Made by a program: the position numbers and the translations under genes. From Oscillospiraceae bacterium (lineage in GTDB: Bacteria > Bacillota > Clostridia > Oscillospirales > Oscillospiraceae): a stretch of DNA of 64,000 nt. Under the pieces are notes generated by a model. The model saw only the letters and a program-made list of their open reading frames with translations. It was not told the origin of the DNA and searched no databases. The stretch lies in NCBI GenBank assembly GCA_910575815.1, contig CAJTFN010000014.1, positions 62,001-126,000 of the forward strand. Reading direction: 5' to 3'. Shown here piece by piece: positions 50,608 to 61,154 of this stretch (its first letter is position 1; every line of letters begins with the position of its first letter).

Positions 50608-51504
50608 ATGGGACAGAAAGTCAATCCCCACGGCCTGCGCGTGGGCGTCATCAAAGACTGGGATTCCCGCTGGTATGCCAGTGACGAGAAGGTCGGCGAC
50701 CTGATCGTGGAAGACCAGAAGATTCGTAAATACCTGAAAAAGACCCTCTACGGCGCGGGAGTGCCCAAGATTGAGATCGAGCGCAGCGGCGACGCCGTGA
50801 CGGTGTTCCTGCACTGCGCCCGCCCCGGCATGGTCATCGGCAAGGGCGGCGAGCAGATCGAGCAATACCGCCTGGCCGTGGAGAAGCTGGTGGGCAAGAA
50901 GGTGCGGCTGAACATCGTTGAGGTCCGCAACCCCGATATGAACGCCCAGCTGGTGGCGGAGAACATCGCCCAGCAGCTGGAAAAGCGCATCAGCCACCGC
51001 CGCGCCATGAAAAACGCCATGGCCCGGGCCATGCGGGCCGGCGCCAAGGGCATCAAGACCTGCTGCTCCGGCCGTTTGGGCGGCCGCGAGATCGCCGGCG
51101 TGGAGCACTATCACGAGGGCACCATCCCCCTGCAAACCATCCGGGCCGACATTGAGTACGGCTTCGCCGAGGCTGCCACCACCTTTGGCCGCATCGGCGT
51201 GAAGGTGTGGATTTACAAGGGCGAGGTGCTGAGCCAGACTCTGCGCACCACTCCCCGCACCATGGACACCTCCAAGCCCTATCAGGAGCGCCGGGAGCGT
51301 CGTCCCCGCCGCGACGGCGACCGCCGGGGCGGCTTCAACCGGGATCGCCAGGGCGGCGGCGGATTCAACCGCGACCGCCAGGGCGGCGGCTTCAACCGGG
51401 GCGGCGCGCCCCGGCCTCAGGGCGGCTTTAACCGCGCCCCCGCCCGTCCCGCTCCCGCTGCGCCCGCCGCTCCCGCGGCCCCTAAGGAAGGAGGAAGCAA
51501 CTAA
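50608..51504 (+). CDS. rpsC: 30S ribosomal protein S3 with RGG-like C-terminal extension
   Basis: A 298-residue S3; typical S3 is about 220. The core (residues 1 to about 215) includes the KH motif [20 protein letters not shown]. The last about 75 residues are disordered and basic with [10 protein letters not shown] repeats, then a Pro/Ala-rich end. The extension stays in frame, with the rplP ATG overlapping the stop by 1 nt. Confidence 0.96.
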   Translation: MGQKVNPHGLRVGVIKDWDSRWYASDEKVGDLIVEDQKIRKYLKKTLYGAGVPKIEIERSGDAVTVFLHCARPGMVIGKGGEQIEQYRLAVEKLVGKKVRLNIVEVRNPDMNAQLVAENIAQQLEKRISHRRAMKNAMARAMRAGAKGIKTCCSGRLGGREIAGVEHYHEGTIPLQTIRADIEYGFAEAATTFGRIGVKVWIYKGEVLSQTLRTTPRTMDTSKPYQERRERRPRRDGDRRGGFNRDRQGGGGFNRDRQGGGFNRGGAPRPQGGFNRAPARPAPAAPAAPAAPKEGGSN

Positions 51505-51926
51505 TGCTGATGCCGAAGAGAGTCAAGTACCGCCGCGTGCACCGCGGCCGTATGACCGGCAAGGCCACCCGTGGCAACACCCTGGCTTACGGCGAGTTTG
51601 GCCTGGTGGCCACCGAGCCCGCCTGGATCACCAGCAACCAGATTGAGGCGGCCCGTATCGCCATGACCCGCTATACCAAGCGCGGCGGCCAGGTCTGGAT
51701 TAAGATTTTCCCCGACAAGCCCGTGACCAAGAAGCCTGCCGAGACCCGCATGGGTTCCGGTAAGGGTTCTCCCGAGTTCTGGGTTGCCGTTGTGAAGCCC
51801 GGCCGCGTCATGTTCGAGATCGCCGGCGTGTCTGAAGAAGTTGCCCGCGAGGCCCTGCGTCTGGCCAGCCACAAGCTGCCCATCAAGACCAAGGTCATCG
51901 CCCGCGCCGAGGAAGCAGGTGAGTAA
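51504..51926 (+). CDS. rplP: 50S ribosomal protein L16
   Basis: A 140-residue L16, opening [20 protein letters not shown], with the conserved [20 protein letters not shown]. Confidence 0.98.
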   Translation: MLMPKRVKYRRVHRGRMTGKATRGNTLAYGEFGLVATEPAWITSNQIEAARIAMTRYTKRGGQVWIKIFPDKPVTKKPAETRMGSGKGSPEFWVAVVKPGRVMFEIAGVSEEVAREALRLASHKLPIKTKVIARAEEAGE

Positions 51927-51927
51927 G

Positions 51928-52137
51928 ATGAAGGCAAGTGAGATTCGCGATATTCGCAAAATGACCCCCGAACAGCTGAACGAGAAGCTGACGGGGCTGA
52001 AGAAGGACCTGTTTTTCCTTCGTATGCAGCACGCCACCAATCAGCTGGACAATCCCGTGAAGATCCGGGAGACCAAGCATGACATTGCCCGAGTCAAGAC
52101 CGTGCTCCGGGAGCTCTCCGCTTCCGGCAAGCAGTGA
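51928..52137 (+). CDS. rpmC: 50S ribosomal protein L29
   Basis: A 69-residue two-helix L29 ([20 protein letters not shown]). It starts 1 nt after rplP; GCAGGTGAG serves as the ribosome-binding site. Confidence 0.96.
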   Translation: MKASEIRDIRKMTPEQLNEKLTGLKKDLFFLRMQHATNQLDNPVKIRETKHDIARVKTVLRELSASGKQ

Positions 52138-52154
52138 GAAGGAGGTAAGGAAAC

Positions 52155-52418
52155 ATGGACGAGAAGAGAACTTCCTCCCGTAAGACCCGGGTTGGCAAGG
52201 TGGTCTCCGACAAGATGGATAAGACCGTCGTGGTCGCCATCGAGGACCGGGTGGCCCACCCGCTGTACAAGAAGATCGTTGGCCGCACCTATAAGCTGAA
52301 GGCCCATGACGAGCAGAACAGCTGCGGCATCGGCGACAAGGTGAAGGTGATGGAGACCCGCCCCCTGTCCAAGGACAAGCGCTGGCGCGTGGTTGAGATC
52401 ATCGAGAAAGCGAAGTAA
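52155..52418 (+). CDS. rpsQ: 30S ribosomal protein S17
   Basis: An 87-residue S17: [20 protein letters not shown] and [19 protein letters not shown]. Confidence 0.97.
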   Translation: MDEKRTSSRKTRVGKVVSDKMDKTVVVAIEDRVAHPLYKKIVGRTYKLKAHDEQNSCGIGDKVKVMETRPLSKDKRWRVVEIIEKAK

Positions 52419-52432
52419 GGAGGCGTCGAGTT

Positions 52433-52801
52433 ATGATTCAGCAGGAAACCTTCCTGAAGGTCGCCGACAATACCGGCGCCAAGGAAATCAAGTGCATCCG
52501 CGTTCTGGGCGGTTCCAAGCGCAAGTACGGCAACATTGGCGACGTGATCGTGGCCTCTGTCCGCAAGTCCGCCCCCGGCGGCACTGTGAAGAAGGGTGAA
52601 GTGGTCAAGGCCGTCATCGTCCGCAGCGCCAAGGGCATCCGCCGGAACGACGGGACCTATGTCCGCTTTGACGACAACGCCGCCGTCCTCATCAAGGACG
52701 ACAAGAATCCCCGCGGCACCCGTATCTTTGGGCCCGTGGCCCGGGAGCTGCGGGACAAGGATTACATGAAGATCCTGTCCCTGGCGCCCGAAGTGATTTG
52801 A
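52433..52801 (+). CDS. rplN: 50S ribosomal protein L14
   Basis: A 122-residue L14: [20 protein letters not shown] and [20 protein letters not shown]. Confidence 0.98.
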   Translation: MIQQETFLKVADNTGAKEIKCIRVLGGSKRKYGNIGDVIVASVRKSAPGGTVKKGEVVKAVIVRSAKGIRRNDGTYVRFDDNAAVLIKDDKNPRGTRIFGPVARELRDKDYMKILSLAPEVI

Positions 52802-52815
52802 GGAGGGCAAACGAC

Positions 52816-53169
52816 ATGTCTATGAACATCAAGAAGGGCGACACCGTCGTCCGTCTGTCCGGCGACGGCGGTAAGGACAAGGACCTGACGACCCACCAGG
52901 GCAAGGTCATTGCCACCCTGCCGAAGGAGAACAAGGTCGTGGTGGAGGGCATGAATCTGGTCACCTGCCACGTGAAGCCCCGCCGCCAGGGCGAGGAGGG
53001 CGGCATTGTCAAGCGCGAGGCCGCCATTGACGCCTGCAAGGTCCAGGTGGTGTGCCCCAAGTGCAAGAAGGCCACCCGGGTTGCCCACAAGGTGGAGAAG
53101 AAGACCGTGAACGGCAAAGAGAAAAATGTCAGCGTCCGCATCTGCAAGAAGTGCGGCGCGGAGCTGTAA
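52816..53169 (+). CDS. rplX: 50S ribosomal protein L24
   Basis: A 117-residue L24 with the KOW motif ([20 protein letters not shown]) and two CxxC pairs (CPKC, CKKC) forming a zinc ribbon at the C-terminus. The ATG at 52816 follows GAGGAGGGC. Confidence 0.97.
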   Translation: MSMNIKKGDTVVRLSGDGGKDKDLTTHQGKVIATLPKENKVVVEGMNLVTCHVKPRRQGEEGGIVKREAAIDACKVQVVCPKCKKATRVAHKVEKKTVNGKEKNVSVRICKKCGAEL

Positions 53170-53185
53170 GGGAGGAGGAGAACCA

Positions 53186-53740
53186 ATGGCAGACAAGAAA
53201 ACGCCGAATCTGAAGGCAAAATATCAGGCCGAGGTTGCTCCCGCCCTGATGAAGCAGTTTGGCTATAAGAGCGTCATGCAGATCCCCAAGATCGACAAGG
53301 TTGTGGTCAACGTGGGCTGCGGCGAGGCCCGGGAGAATGCCAAGATTCTGGACAACGTGGTCCGGGATCTGGGCCAGATCACCGGCCAGAAGCCCATCAT
53401 CACCAAGGCCCGGAAGTCCATCGCGAACTTCAAGCTCCGGGAGAATATGCCCATCGGCGCGAAGGTCACTCTCCGCGGCGAGAAGATGTGGGAGTTCCTG
53501 GACCGCCTGTTCAACGTGGCGCTGCCCCGCGTCCGGGACTTCCAGGGCATCAGCCCCAACGCTTTCGACGGCCGGGGCAACTACGCCCTGGGCATCCGGG
53601 AGCAGCTGATCTTCCCCGAGATTGAGTACGACAAGATCGACAAGATCCGGGGCATGGACGTGGTCATCTGCACCACCGCCCACACCGACGAAGAGGCCCG
53701 CGCCCTGCTCAGCCAGGTTGGCGCGCCCTTCGCCCGCTAA
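53186..53740 (+). CDS. rplE: 50S ribosomal protein L5
   Basis: A 184-residue L5 (5S rRNA-binding). It has [20 protein letters not shown] and the terminal [18 protein letters not shown]. Confidence 0.98.
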   Translation: MADKKTPNLKAKYQAEVAPALMKQFGYKSVMQIPKIDKVVVNVGCGEARENAKILDNVVRDLGQITGQKPIITKARKSIANFKLRENMPIGAKVTLRGEKMWEFLDRLFNVALPRVRDFQGISPNAFDGRGNYALGIREQLIFPEIEYDKIDKIRGMDVVICTTAHTDEEARALLSQVGAPFAR

Positions 53741-53754
53741 GGAGGGAGAGAAGA

Positions 53755-53940
53755 ATGGCTAAGAAATCCATGATTCTGAAGCAGCAGCGCCCCGCCAAGT
53801 ACTCCAGCCGGAAGTACAACCGCTGCAAGCTCTGCGGCCGTCCCCACGCGTATCTGCGGGACTATGGCGTGTGCCGTATCTGCTTCCGGGAGCTGGCCTA
53901 TAAGGGCGAGATCCCCGGCGTGCGCAAAGCGTCCTTCTGA
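53755..53940 (+). CDS. rpsN: 30S ribosomal protein S14, zinc-ribbon type
   Basis: A 61-residue short S14 with CKLC and CRIC zinc pairs, the form that does not need a zinc-independent paralogue. It ends right before a 365-nt interruption of the spc operon. Confidence 0.98.
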   Translation: MAKKSMILKQQRPAKYSSRKYNRCKLCGRPHAYLRDYGVCRICFRELAYKGEIPGVRKASF

Positions 53941-54292
53941 GGCGTCGGAAATTCCGCTCTGCTGCGTCCCCGCCGCCGTAAGCGGCGAGGGCTCCGCCCG
54001 CTCCATTTCCCCGCCTTCCTTCAAGGGGGAGCCTGCTCCCCCTTGAGCAACCCCCACCCCCTGGGGGGGACGGGGGAAGCGGGGGTTGGGAGGGCATATC
54101 GATTACGTTGTCGTCGCTCCGGCTTGGGTGAATGCCGGGCTTTGGAGCGTGATAAAGTTCTTTTTCGCCTCCTTTTTCTCTCAAGAAAAAGGAAGGGCAG
54201 ACGGCGAAAGGTCATGGCCAATCGGGGGTTGGCCTCAATTGGTCATGATACCTCGCTGCTGAAGCGGCCCAAGGCCGCAACTCTAAAATAGG
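53941..54292 (+). other. Non-coding insertion within the spc operon
   Basis: About 350 nt without a convincing gene between rpsN and rpsH, which are normally adjacent. It contains a GCCGCCGTAAGCGGC hairpin, a 12-bp palindrome TCAAGGGGGAGC/GCTCCCCCTTGA (54021-54046), a CCTTTTTCT/AGAAAAAGG hairpin (54171-54192) and a GGCCAA/TTGGCC hairpin (about 54217-54234). Its architecture resembles the dispersed repeats but the sequence differs. Confidence 0.8.
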
Positions 54293-54305
54293 AGGATTTT
54301 ACACC

Positions 54306-54704
54306 ATGCATATCACCGATCCGGTTGCGGATATGCTTACCCGCATCCGCAACGCCGTCAGCGCAAAGCACGACACCGTCGACGTCCCCGCCTCTAACAT
54401 GAAGAAGAGCATTGCTCAGATTCTCTTGGACGAGGGCTATATCAAGAATTTCCAGATCGTGGACGACGGCACCCAGGGCAAGATTCACATCACCCTGAAG
54501 TACAACGCGGGCAAGGAAAAGGTCATCACCGGCCTGCGCCGCGTCTCCAAGCCGGGCCTTCGGGTCTACGTGGGCGCCGACGAGCTGCCCCGCGTGCTCC
54601 GCGGCCTGGGTATCGCTATCATCTCCACGTCCAAGGGCGTCATGACCGACAAGAAGGCCCGCGAGCTTCATGTCGGCGGCGAAGTCCTGGCGTTCGTCTG
54701 GTAA
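54306..54704 (+). CDS. rpsH: 30S ribosomal protein S8
   Basis: A 132-residue S8: [20 protein letters not shown] and the closing [20 protein letters not shown] regulator of spc operons in E. coli; AGGAGG lies before the ATG after the insertion. Confidence 0.98.
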   Translation: MHITDPVADMLTRIRNAVSAKHDTVDVPASNMKKSIAQILLDEGYIKNFQIVDDGTQGKIHITLKYNAGKEKVITGLRRVSKPGLRVYVGADELPRVLRGLGIAIISTSKGVMTDKKARELHVGGEVLAFVW

Positions 54705-54719
54705 GGAGGGTATTGAACA

Positions 54720-55265
54720 ATGTCTAGAATCGGCAGAATGCCCATTACCGTCCCCGCCGGCGTCACCGTGGAGGTCGCCGAGGGTAATGTGGTTACCGTG
54801 AAGGGACCCAAGGGCCAGCTCACCCGCGCGCTGCGCCCGGAGATGATCATTGAACAGGAAGGCACTACGATCACCGTGAAGCGCCCTTCCGAGGATAAGA
54901 TGCACCGCAGTCTCCACGGCCTGACCCGCACGCTTCTGCACAATATGGTCGTCGGCGTCACCGACGGCTATGCCAAGGAGCTGGAGGTCAACGGCGTGGG
55001 CTACCGTGTCGCCAAGGAGGGGAACAACCTGGTTATGAACCTGGGTTACTCTCATCAGGTGATCGTTTCTGAGATCGAGGGCATCACCATCGATGTCCCC
55101 TCTCCCAATAAAATTATCATTCGCGGCTGCGACAAAGAGGTTGTCGGCCAGTTTGCCGCCGAGGTCCGCGAGAAGCGTCCGCCTGAGCCGTACAAGGGCA
55201 AGGGCATCAAGTACGCCAATGAAACCATCCGCCGCAAGGTCGGTAAGACCGGCGCTAAGAAGTAA
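54720..55265 (+). CDS. rplF: 50S ribosomal protein L6
   Basis: A 181-residue L6: [20 protein letters not shown] and [19 protein letters not shown]. Confidence 0.98.
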   Translation: MSRIGRMPITVPAGVTVEVAEGNVVTVKGPKGQLTRALRPEMIIEQEGTTITVKRPSEDKMHRSLHGLTRTLLHNMVVGVTDGYAKELEVNGVGYRVAKEGNNLVMNLGYSHQVIVSEIEGITIDVPSPNKIIIRGCDKEVVGQFAAEVREKRPPEPYKGKGIKYANETIRRKVGKTGAKK

Positions 55266-55279
55266 GGAGGTGTGCCGAC

Positions 55280-55639
55280 ATGATTAAAAGACCCAATACC
55301 AACGTCCAGCGCATCAAGCGCCACAAGAGAGTGCGCGCCAAGATCTCCGGCACCCCCGAGATGCCGCGTCTGAACGTGTTCCGCAGCGAGGCCAACATCT
55401 ACGCCCAGATCATCGACGATGTCGCCGGCGTGACCCTGGTCTCCGCTTCTTCCCTGGACAAAGCCGTTGAGGGATACGGCGGCAACGTGGCCGCCGCCGC
55501 CGCCGTGGGCAAGCTCATCGCTGAGCGCGCCAAAGCCAAGGGTATCGAGAACGTGGTCTTCGACCGCGGCGGATACCTGTATCACGGCCGCGTGAAGGCC
55601 CTGGCCGAGGGCGCCCGCGAGGGCGGCCTGCAGTTCTAA
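55280..55639 (+). CDS. rplR: 50S ribosomal protein L18
   Basis: A 119-residue L18: [24 protein letters not shown] opening and [20 protein letters not shown]. Confidence 0.97.
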   Translation: MIKRPNTNVQRIKRHKRVRAKISGTPEMPRLNVFRSEANIYAQIIDDVAGVTLVSASSLDKAVEGYGGNVAAAAAVGKLIAERAKAKGIENVVFDRGGYLYHGRVKALAEGAREGGLQF

Positions 55640-55657
55640 GGAGGGAGGAAGATTCAA

Positions 55658-56158
55658 ATGCCTAGATTTGAAAGAGAGCAGAGCGAATATATTGAGAAGG
55701 TCGTATACCTGAACCGTGTTTCCAAGACCGTGAAGGGCGGCCGGGTCATGAAATTCTCCGCCCTGGTCGTCGTGGGCGACGGCAAGGGCAAGGTGGGCTA
55801 TGGCCTGGGCAAGGCCGCCGAAGTTCCCGAGGCCATCCGCAAGGGCATTGAGGCCGCCAAGAAAAACATGATCACCGTGACTCTGGCGGGCACCACCCTG
55901 CCCCATGAGACCATCGGAGAGGCCGGCGCGGGCCGGGTGCTGATGAAGCCCGCCGCTCCCGGTACCGGCGTCATCGCCGGCGGCGCGGTCCGCGCCGTCG
56001 TGGAGGCCGCGGGCATCAAGGACATTCGTGCCAAGAGCCTCCGGTCCAACAACCCCAACAATGTCGTCGCCGCCGCCTTCCAGGGACTCAAGAGCATGCG
56101 CGGTCCCGAGGAGGTCGCCCGCATCCGCGGGAAGAGCGTCGAAGACATCGTGGGTTAA
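55658..56158 (+). CDS. rpsE: 30S ribosomal protein S5
   Basis: A 166-residue S5: [20 protein letters not shown] and [19 protein letters not shown]. Confidence 0.98.
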   Translation: MPRFEREQSEYIEKVVYLNRVSKTVKGGRVMKFSALVVVGDGKGKVGYGLGKAAEVPEAIRKGIEAAKKNMITVTLAGTTLPHETIGEAGAGRVLMKPAAPGTGVIAGGAVRAVVEAAGIKDIRAKSLRSNNPNNVVAAAFQGLKSMRGPEEVARIRGKSVEDIVG

Positions 56159-56171
56159 GGAGGCGACAAAC

Positions 56172-56354
56172 GTGGCAAACTTAAAGATTGAGCTCGTCAA
56201 GAGCCTGAACGGCCGCCTGGAAAAGCAGGTTGCCACCGCGCATTCCCTGGGTCTGCGCAAGATCGGTGACGTCACCGTGCAGCCCGACAACGATCCTACC
56301 CGCGGAAAAGTGGCGAAGATCGGCTATCTGCTGCAAGTTACCGAAGAGAAGTAA
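56172..56354 (+). CDS. rpmD: 50S ribosomal protein L30
   Basis: A 60-residue L30 starting at a GTG (56172) after [35 protein letters not shown]. Confidence 0.96.
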   Translation: MANLKIELVKSLNGRLEKQVATAHSLGLRKIGDVTVQPDNDPTRGKVAKIGYLLQVTEEK

Positions 56355-56367
56355 GGAGGCACATATC

Positions 56368-56808
56368 ATGAAATTAAGCGAACTGTCTCCCGCCGAGGGT
56401 TCCGTCCGTCAGGCATACCGCAAAGGCCGGGGCGCCGGTTCCGGCAACGGAAAGACCGGCGGCCGGGGCCACAAGGGCCAGAAGGCCCGTTCCGGCGGCA
56501 AGGTCCGCGTGGGCTTTGAAGGCGGCCAGATGCCTCTGGCCCGCCGCATCCCCAAGCGCGGATTCAACAACATCTTCGCAAAGCCCCTGGAGGTCGTGAA
56601 CCTCAGCGCGCTGAACGCGTTTAACGATGGCGACGTTGTCAACGCCGAGGCGCTGCTCAGCAAGGGCGTCCTCAGCAAGTGCGAGTATGGCTTCAAGGTC
56701 CTGGGCAACGGGAAACTCACCAAGAAGGTCACAGTTAAGGCGAACGCCTTCTCCGCGTCTGCCAAGGAGGCCATTGAGGCAGCCGGCGGAAAGGCGGAGG
56801 TGAAGTAA
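56368..56808 (+). CDS. rplO: 50S ribosomal protein L15
   Basis: A 146-residue L15: [20 protein letters not shown] with the Gly-rich [20 protein letters not shown] segment. Confidence 0.97.
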   Translation: MKLSELSPAEGSVRQAYRKGRGAGSGNGKTGGRGHKGQKARSGGKVRVGFEGGQMPLARRIPKRGFNNIFAKPLEVVNLSALNAFNDGDVVNAEALLSKGVLSKCEYGFKVLGNGKLTKKVTVKANAFSASAKEAIEAAGGKAEVK

Positions 56809-56809
56809 C

Positions 56810-58186
56810 GTGATCCAAACCATTCGCAAAGCCTGGGCCATTCCTGAGCTGAAGAAAAAGATTGTCTTCACGCTGCTGATCCTGCTGATTTTCCGCATCG
56901 GCAACGCCATCACCGTCCCCTATATCGACGTGGCCCAGCTGGACGCCCAGCTCAAGGGCATGGGCGCCACGATTCTGGGTCTGTACAACGTGATGAGCGG
57001 CGGCGCCTTTGCCACGGCAACGGTCTTCGCTCTGAGTATTCAGCCCTATATCAACAGCTCCATCATCATTCAGCTGCTCACTGTGGCCATCCCCTATCTG
57101 GAGCGGCTGGCCAAGGACGGCGGCGAAGAGGGCCGGAAGAAAATCCAGTCCATCACCCGCTACACCACCGTGGCCATCGCCATTCTCCAGGCCGTAGGCT
57201 ACTACTTCATGATGGACCGCTACGGCATCCTGGCTCCCGGGGCCGATGGCATCTGGCCCGCCCTGGTCATCATCGTGTCCTTCATCGCCGGTTCCTCCTT
57301 CGTCATGTGGATGGGCGAGCAGGTCACCGAGTTCGGTGTGGGCAACGGCATTTCCATCATCCTCTTCGCGGGCATCGTCTCCCGGGTTCCCACCATGGTT
57401 TCCAGCATGGTCCAGGGCGTGAGCCGGTGGTCCGCCATCCAGAGCGGCGACATGACCGCGGAAACCCTGACCTCCGCGGGCTATACCGCCGAGCAGGCCC
57501 AGCAGGTGCTGGACAGCGCCATGGCTCCCTGGGCGGTGATTCTCCTCCTGGTGGGCGGCCTGGCCCTGATCGCCTTCATCGTGTTCATCAATGACGCCGA
57601 GCGCCGTATTCCCGTACAGTACGCCAAGCGTCAGGTGGGCCGGAAAATGTACGGCGGCCAGAGCAGCAATCTGCCCATGAAGGTGAGCATGGCCGGCGTT
57701 CTGCCCGTCATCTTTGCCCAGAGCATCGCCTCTTTGCCGATTACGATTTGGAGCTTCGTGGGCATCCCTGCTGAGGGCACCGTTTCCCGGAGCATCTATG
57801 ACGCCATCGACACGAAATCCGTGGTTTATATGGTGGTCTATTTCATCCTCATCATCGGTTTCGCCTATTTCTACTCCAGTATTCAGTTCAATCCCGTGGA
57901 GATTGCCAACAACATGAAGAAGCAGGGCGGATTCATCCCTGGCTTCCGTCCCGGCAAGCCCACCGTGGACTTCATCAAGAAGGTGCTGAACAAGATCACC
58001 CTGTTTGGCGCCATCTACCTTGGCATCGTGGCCATCTGCCCCCTGATCGTGGGCGGAATCATCGGAAACAACTCTGTGGCCATCGGCGGCACCTCCGTCA
58101 TCATCGTGGTGGGCGTGGCGCTGGAGACGGTCAAGGCCCTGGAATCCCAGATGCTGATGCGTCAGTACAAGGGCTTCCTGGAGTAA
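56810..58186 (+). CDS. secY: Preprotein translocase subunit SecY
   Basis: A 458-residue SecY with about ten membrane segments forming the protein-conducting channel. GTG start at 56810, with GGAGGTGA inside the end of rplO. IPVQYAKRQVG and the GGFIPGFRPGKPT loop are conserved. Confidence 0.97.
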   Translation: MIQTIRKAWAIPELKKKIVFTLLILLIFRIGNAITVPYIDVAQLDAQLKGMGATILGLYNVMSGGAFATATVFALSIQPYINSSIIIQLLTVAIPYLERLAKDGGEEGRKKIQSITRYTTVAIAILQAVGYYFMMDRYGILAPGADGIWPALVIIVSFIAGSSFVMWMGEQVTEFGVGNGISIILFAGIVSRVPTMVSSMVQGVSRWSAIQSGDMTAETLTSAGYTAEQAQQVLDSAMAPWAVILLLVGGLALIAFIVFINDAERRIPVQYAKRQVGRKMYGGQSSNLPMKVSMAGVLPVIFAQSIASLPITIWSFVGIPAEGTVSRSIYDAIDTKSVVYMVVYFILIIGFAYFYSSIQFNPVEIANNMKKQGGFIPGFRPGKPTVDFIKKVLNKITLFGAIYLGIVAICPLIVGGIIGNNSVAIGGTSVIIVVGVALETVKALESQMLMRQYKGFLE

Positions 58187-58259
58187 GCAGCACAAAAAGA
58201 CTGGCGCCCGGGTGGGGCCGGAGGGTCCCGCCCGCGCCCAGAGTACAGGAGGCGTTTTT

Positions 58260-58892
58260 ATGAAATTGATCCTGTTGGGCGCCCCGGGCGCCGGAAAGGG
58301 TACACAGGCCGACATCCTGTGTGACAAGCTGGACATTCCCACCATCTCCACCGGCAACATTCTCCGCGCCGCCGTGAAGAACGGAACCCCCACGGGCCTG
58401 AAGGCCAAGGCCTTTATGGACGAGGGGAAGCTGGTACCCGATGAGGTCATCATCGGCATCATCTCCGAGCGGCTGGCGGAGGCGGATTGCGCCAAGGGAT
58501 ACATTCTGGACGGTGTGCCTCGCACCATCGCCCAGGCCGAGGCCCTGGAGAGGGCCGGAATCCTCTTCGACAGCGTGGTCTCCCTGGAGGTCAGCGACGA
58601 GGAGATTTGCAGCCGCATGAGCGGCCGCCGGGTCTGCGAGAATTGCGGCGCCAGCTACCACGTGGTGGCGGTGCCCCCGAAGACCGAGGGCGTGTGCGAC
58701 AAGTGCGGCGGGAACTTGATCCAGCGAAAGGATGATGCCCCCGAGACGGTGAAATCCCGCCTCGAGGTCTATCATAAGGAGACGGAGCCCCTCAAGGCGT
58801 TTTACGCGGAGCGGGGCCTTCTGAAGACGGTGGAGAATCAGCCCACAGTGGAAGCCATTTCCCAGGCGATCCTCCGCGTTTTGGGGAGATGA
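58260..58892 (+). CDS. adk: Adenylate kinase, zinc-lid type
   Basis: A 210-residue Adk: P-loop GAPGAGKGTQADIL, and a lid with CENC and CDKC cysteines (zinc-binding). TACAGGAGG precedes the ATG. Confidence 0.97.
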   Translation: MKLILLGAPGAGKGTQADILCDKLDIPTISTGNILRAAVKNGTPTGLKAKAFMDEGKLVPDEVIIGIISERLAEADCAKGYILDGVPRTIAQAEALERAGILFDSVVSLEVSDEEICSRMSGRRVCENCGASYHVVAVPPKTEGVCDKCGGNLIQRKDDAPETVKSRLEVYHKETEPLKAFYAERGLLKTVENQPTVEAISQAILRVLGR

Positions 58893-58896
58893 CAGG

Positions 58897-59649
58897 ATGA
58901 TTACCCTGAAATCCTCCCACGAGATCGACTTGATGCGCCGGAGTGGAAAAATTACCGCGGCTGCCCGTGCTTTGGCAGGGGAAATGGTAAAGCCCGGCGT
59001 GACAACCCAGGAGATCAACGACGCGGTGGAGCAGTTTATCCGCAAGCAAGGGGCGGTTCCGTCCTTTCTCCACTACAACGGCTACCCCGCCAGCGCCTGC
59101 ATCAGCGTCAACGACGAGATTATCCACGGCATCCCCGGCAAACGGGTCTTGCGGGAGGGCGACATCGTCAGCGTGGACGTGGGCGCGTACATCGGGGGCT
59201 TTCATGGAGACTGCGCGGCCACCTTTCCCTGCGGAAGAATTTCCCCGGAGGCCCAGCGCTTGATCGACGTGACCAGGCAGAGCTTTTTTGAGGGGATCCG
59301 CTTCGCCCGGGAGGGACAGCGCCTTCAGGACGTCTCCTCGGCGATTCAAAGCTATGTAGAAGAGAACGGCTTTTCCGTGGTCCGGGAATACGTGGGCCAC
59401 GGCGTGGGAGCCAAGATGCACGAGTCGCCGGAAATTCCAAACTATGGACGCCCCGGCCACGGTCCCCGGCTTCTCCGGGGAATGACCCTGGCCATTGAGC
59501 CCATGGTCAACGCCGGAGCCGCCGCCATTCAACAGCTCAGCGACGGCTGGACGGTGAAGACCGCGGATGGAAAGTGGGCGGCCCATTATGAGAACACGAT
59601 CCTGATCACGGATGGCGAGCCGGAGATTTTGACGGCTCCCGCCATTTGA
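58897..59649 (+). CDS. map: Methionine aminopeptidase, type I
   Basis: A 250-residue Map removing the initiator Met. Metal ligands in VSVDVGAYIGGFHGD, GHGVGAKMHE and IEPM are visible. It starts 4 nt after adk. Confidence 0.97.
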   Translation: MITLKSSHEIDLMRRSGKITAAARALAGEMVKPGVTTQEINDAVEQFIRKQGAVPSFLHYNGYPASACISVNDEIIHGIPGKRVLREGDIVSVDVGAYIGGFHGDCAATFPCGRISPEAQRLIDVTRQSFFEGIRFAREGQRLQDVSSAIQSYVEENGFSVVREYVGHGVGAKMHESPEIPNYGRPGHGPRLLRGMTLAIEPMVNAGAAAIQQLSDGWTVKTADGKWAAHYENTILITDGEPEILTAPAI

Positions 59650-59666
59650 CAACAGGTGAAAGACGC

Positions 59667-59951
59667 ATGGACATTGCGAAATCAAACATCGTCCGCTCCA
59701 ACGCGGGGCGCGACAAGGGCAAGCTCTTCGTCGTTCTGGCGGTGGAAGGGGAGTACCTCCTGCTGGCGGACGGAAAGTCGAGAAAGGTGGAGTCCCCGAA
59801 GCGCAAGAAGCGCAGACATGTGCTTTTTGTGTCGGCGGAGGAAACCCGCCTCGCCGAAAAGATCAAGAGCGAGGAGAAGATCACCAACAGTGAGCTTCGC
59901 AGGACCCTCGCGGGCTGCCGCGAGGTGATCCAGCCGGACCAGGAGGGATAA
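59667..59951 (+). CDS. KOW-domain L14e-like protein (YbzG-like)
   Basis: A 94-residue basic protein with a KOW motif (NAGRDKGKLFVVLAVEGEYL), resembling L14e/L6e/L27e families, in the conserved spot between map and infA. It probably binds RNA or the ribosome; precise role unknown. Confidence 0.88.
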   Translation: MDIAKSNIVRSNAGRDKGKLFVVLAVEGEYLLLADGKSRKVESPKRKKRRHVLFVSAEETRLAEKIKSEEKITNSELRRTLAGCREVIQPDQEG

Positions 59952-59954
59952 CGT

Positions 59955-60173
59955 TTGGCAAAATCCGACATGATCGAAGTGGAAGGTGTTGTGGTGGAAG
60001 CCCTGCCCAACACGACGTTCCAGGTTGACATTGGAAATGGTCACATGATTCTGGCGCATATTTCCGGAAAACTCAGGATGAATTTCATCAGGATTCTGCC
60101 CGGCGATAAGGTCACGGTGGAAATGTCACCCTATGACCTGACCCGGGGCCGGATCACTTGGCGCAGCAAGTGA
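59955..60173 (+). CDS. infA: Translation initiation factor IF-1
   Basis: A 72-residue IF-1 (S1/OB fold) starting at TTG (59955) after [33 protein letters not shown]. The weak start codon may limit IF-1 level. Confidence 0.97.
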   Translation: MAKSDMIEVEGVVVEALPNTTFQVDIGNGHMILAHISGKLRMNFIRILPGDKVTVEMSPYDLTRGRITWRSK

Positions 60174-60184
60174 ACAACCGCTGA

Positions 60185-60316
<132 letters not shown>

Positions 60317-60344
60317 GATTTGAAAGTGGAGGTGCTTTAAAAGT

Positions 60345-60710
60345 ATGGCACGTATTGCCGGTATTGACCTGCCGAAGGACAAACGCATTGAGATCGGCCT
60401 CACCTATATTTACGGCATTGGCAGAAAGAGCGCCAAGGACATCCTGGCGAAGTCCGGCGTGAACCCCGACACCCGGGTCAAGGACCTGACGGACGCCGAT
60501 GAGCAGAAGCTCCGCGACGCCATTGACGATTATACCGTCGAGGGCGACCTGCGCCGCCAGACCGCCCTGGACATCAAGCGGCTCAGCGAGATTGGCTGCT
60601 ACCGCGGCCTGCGCCACCGCAAGGGGCTCCCTGTTCGGGGCCAGCGCAGCAAGACCAACGCCCGCACCCGCAAGGGTCCCAAGAAGACCATTGCCAACAA
60701 GAAGAAGTAA
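60345..60710 (+). CDS. rpsM: 30S ribosomal protein S13
   Basis: A 121-residue S13: [20 protein letters not shown] and [20 protein letters not shown]. Confidence 0.98.
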   Translation: MARIAGIDLPKDKRIEIGLTYIYGIGRKSAKDILAKSGVNPDTRVKDLTDADEQKLRDAIDDYTVEGDLRRQTALDIKRLSEIGCYRGLRHRKGLPVRGQRSKTNARTRKGPKKTIANKKK

Positions 60711-60725
60711 GGAGGGAGAAAGAAT

Positions 60726-61130
60726 ATGGCAGCACAGAAATCCGGCGGCAAGAAGGTCATTCGCCGCCGCCGCGAGCGGAAGAACATCGAGCGTGGCCAG
60801 GTCCATATCCGTTCTTCCTTCAACAACACCATGGTGACCGTTACCGACGCCCAGGGCAACGCCATCTCCTGGGCCTCCTCCGGCGGCCTCGGCTTCCGGG
60901 GCAGCAAGAAGTCCACCCCCTTCGCGGCCCAGACCGCGGCGGAGACCGCCGCCCGCGCCGCCATGGAGCACGGACTGAAGACCGTGGAAGTGTTCGTCAA
61001 GGGCCCCGGCCAGGGCCGTGAGGCCGCCATCCGGGCGCTGCAGGCCGTGGGCCTGGAAGTGACGATGATTAAGGACGTCACCCCCATCCCCCACAACGGC
61101 TGCCGTCCCCCGAAGCGCCGCCGCGTGTAA
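60726..61130 (+). CDS. rpsK: 30S ribosomal protein S11
   Basis: A 134-residue S11: [20 protein letters not shown] and the terminal [15 protein letters not shown]. Confidence 0.98.
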   Translation: MAAQKSGGKKVIRRRRERKNIERGQVHIRSSFNNTMVTVTDAQGNAISWASSGGLGFRGSKKSTPFAAQTAAETAARAAMEHGLKTVEVFVKGPGQGREAAIRALQAVGLEVTMIKDVTPIPHNGCRPPKRRRV

Positions 61131-61154
61131 TCGAAAGAGGAGGTAACAAGCAAT

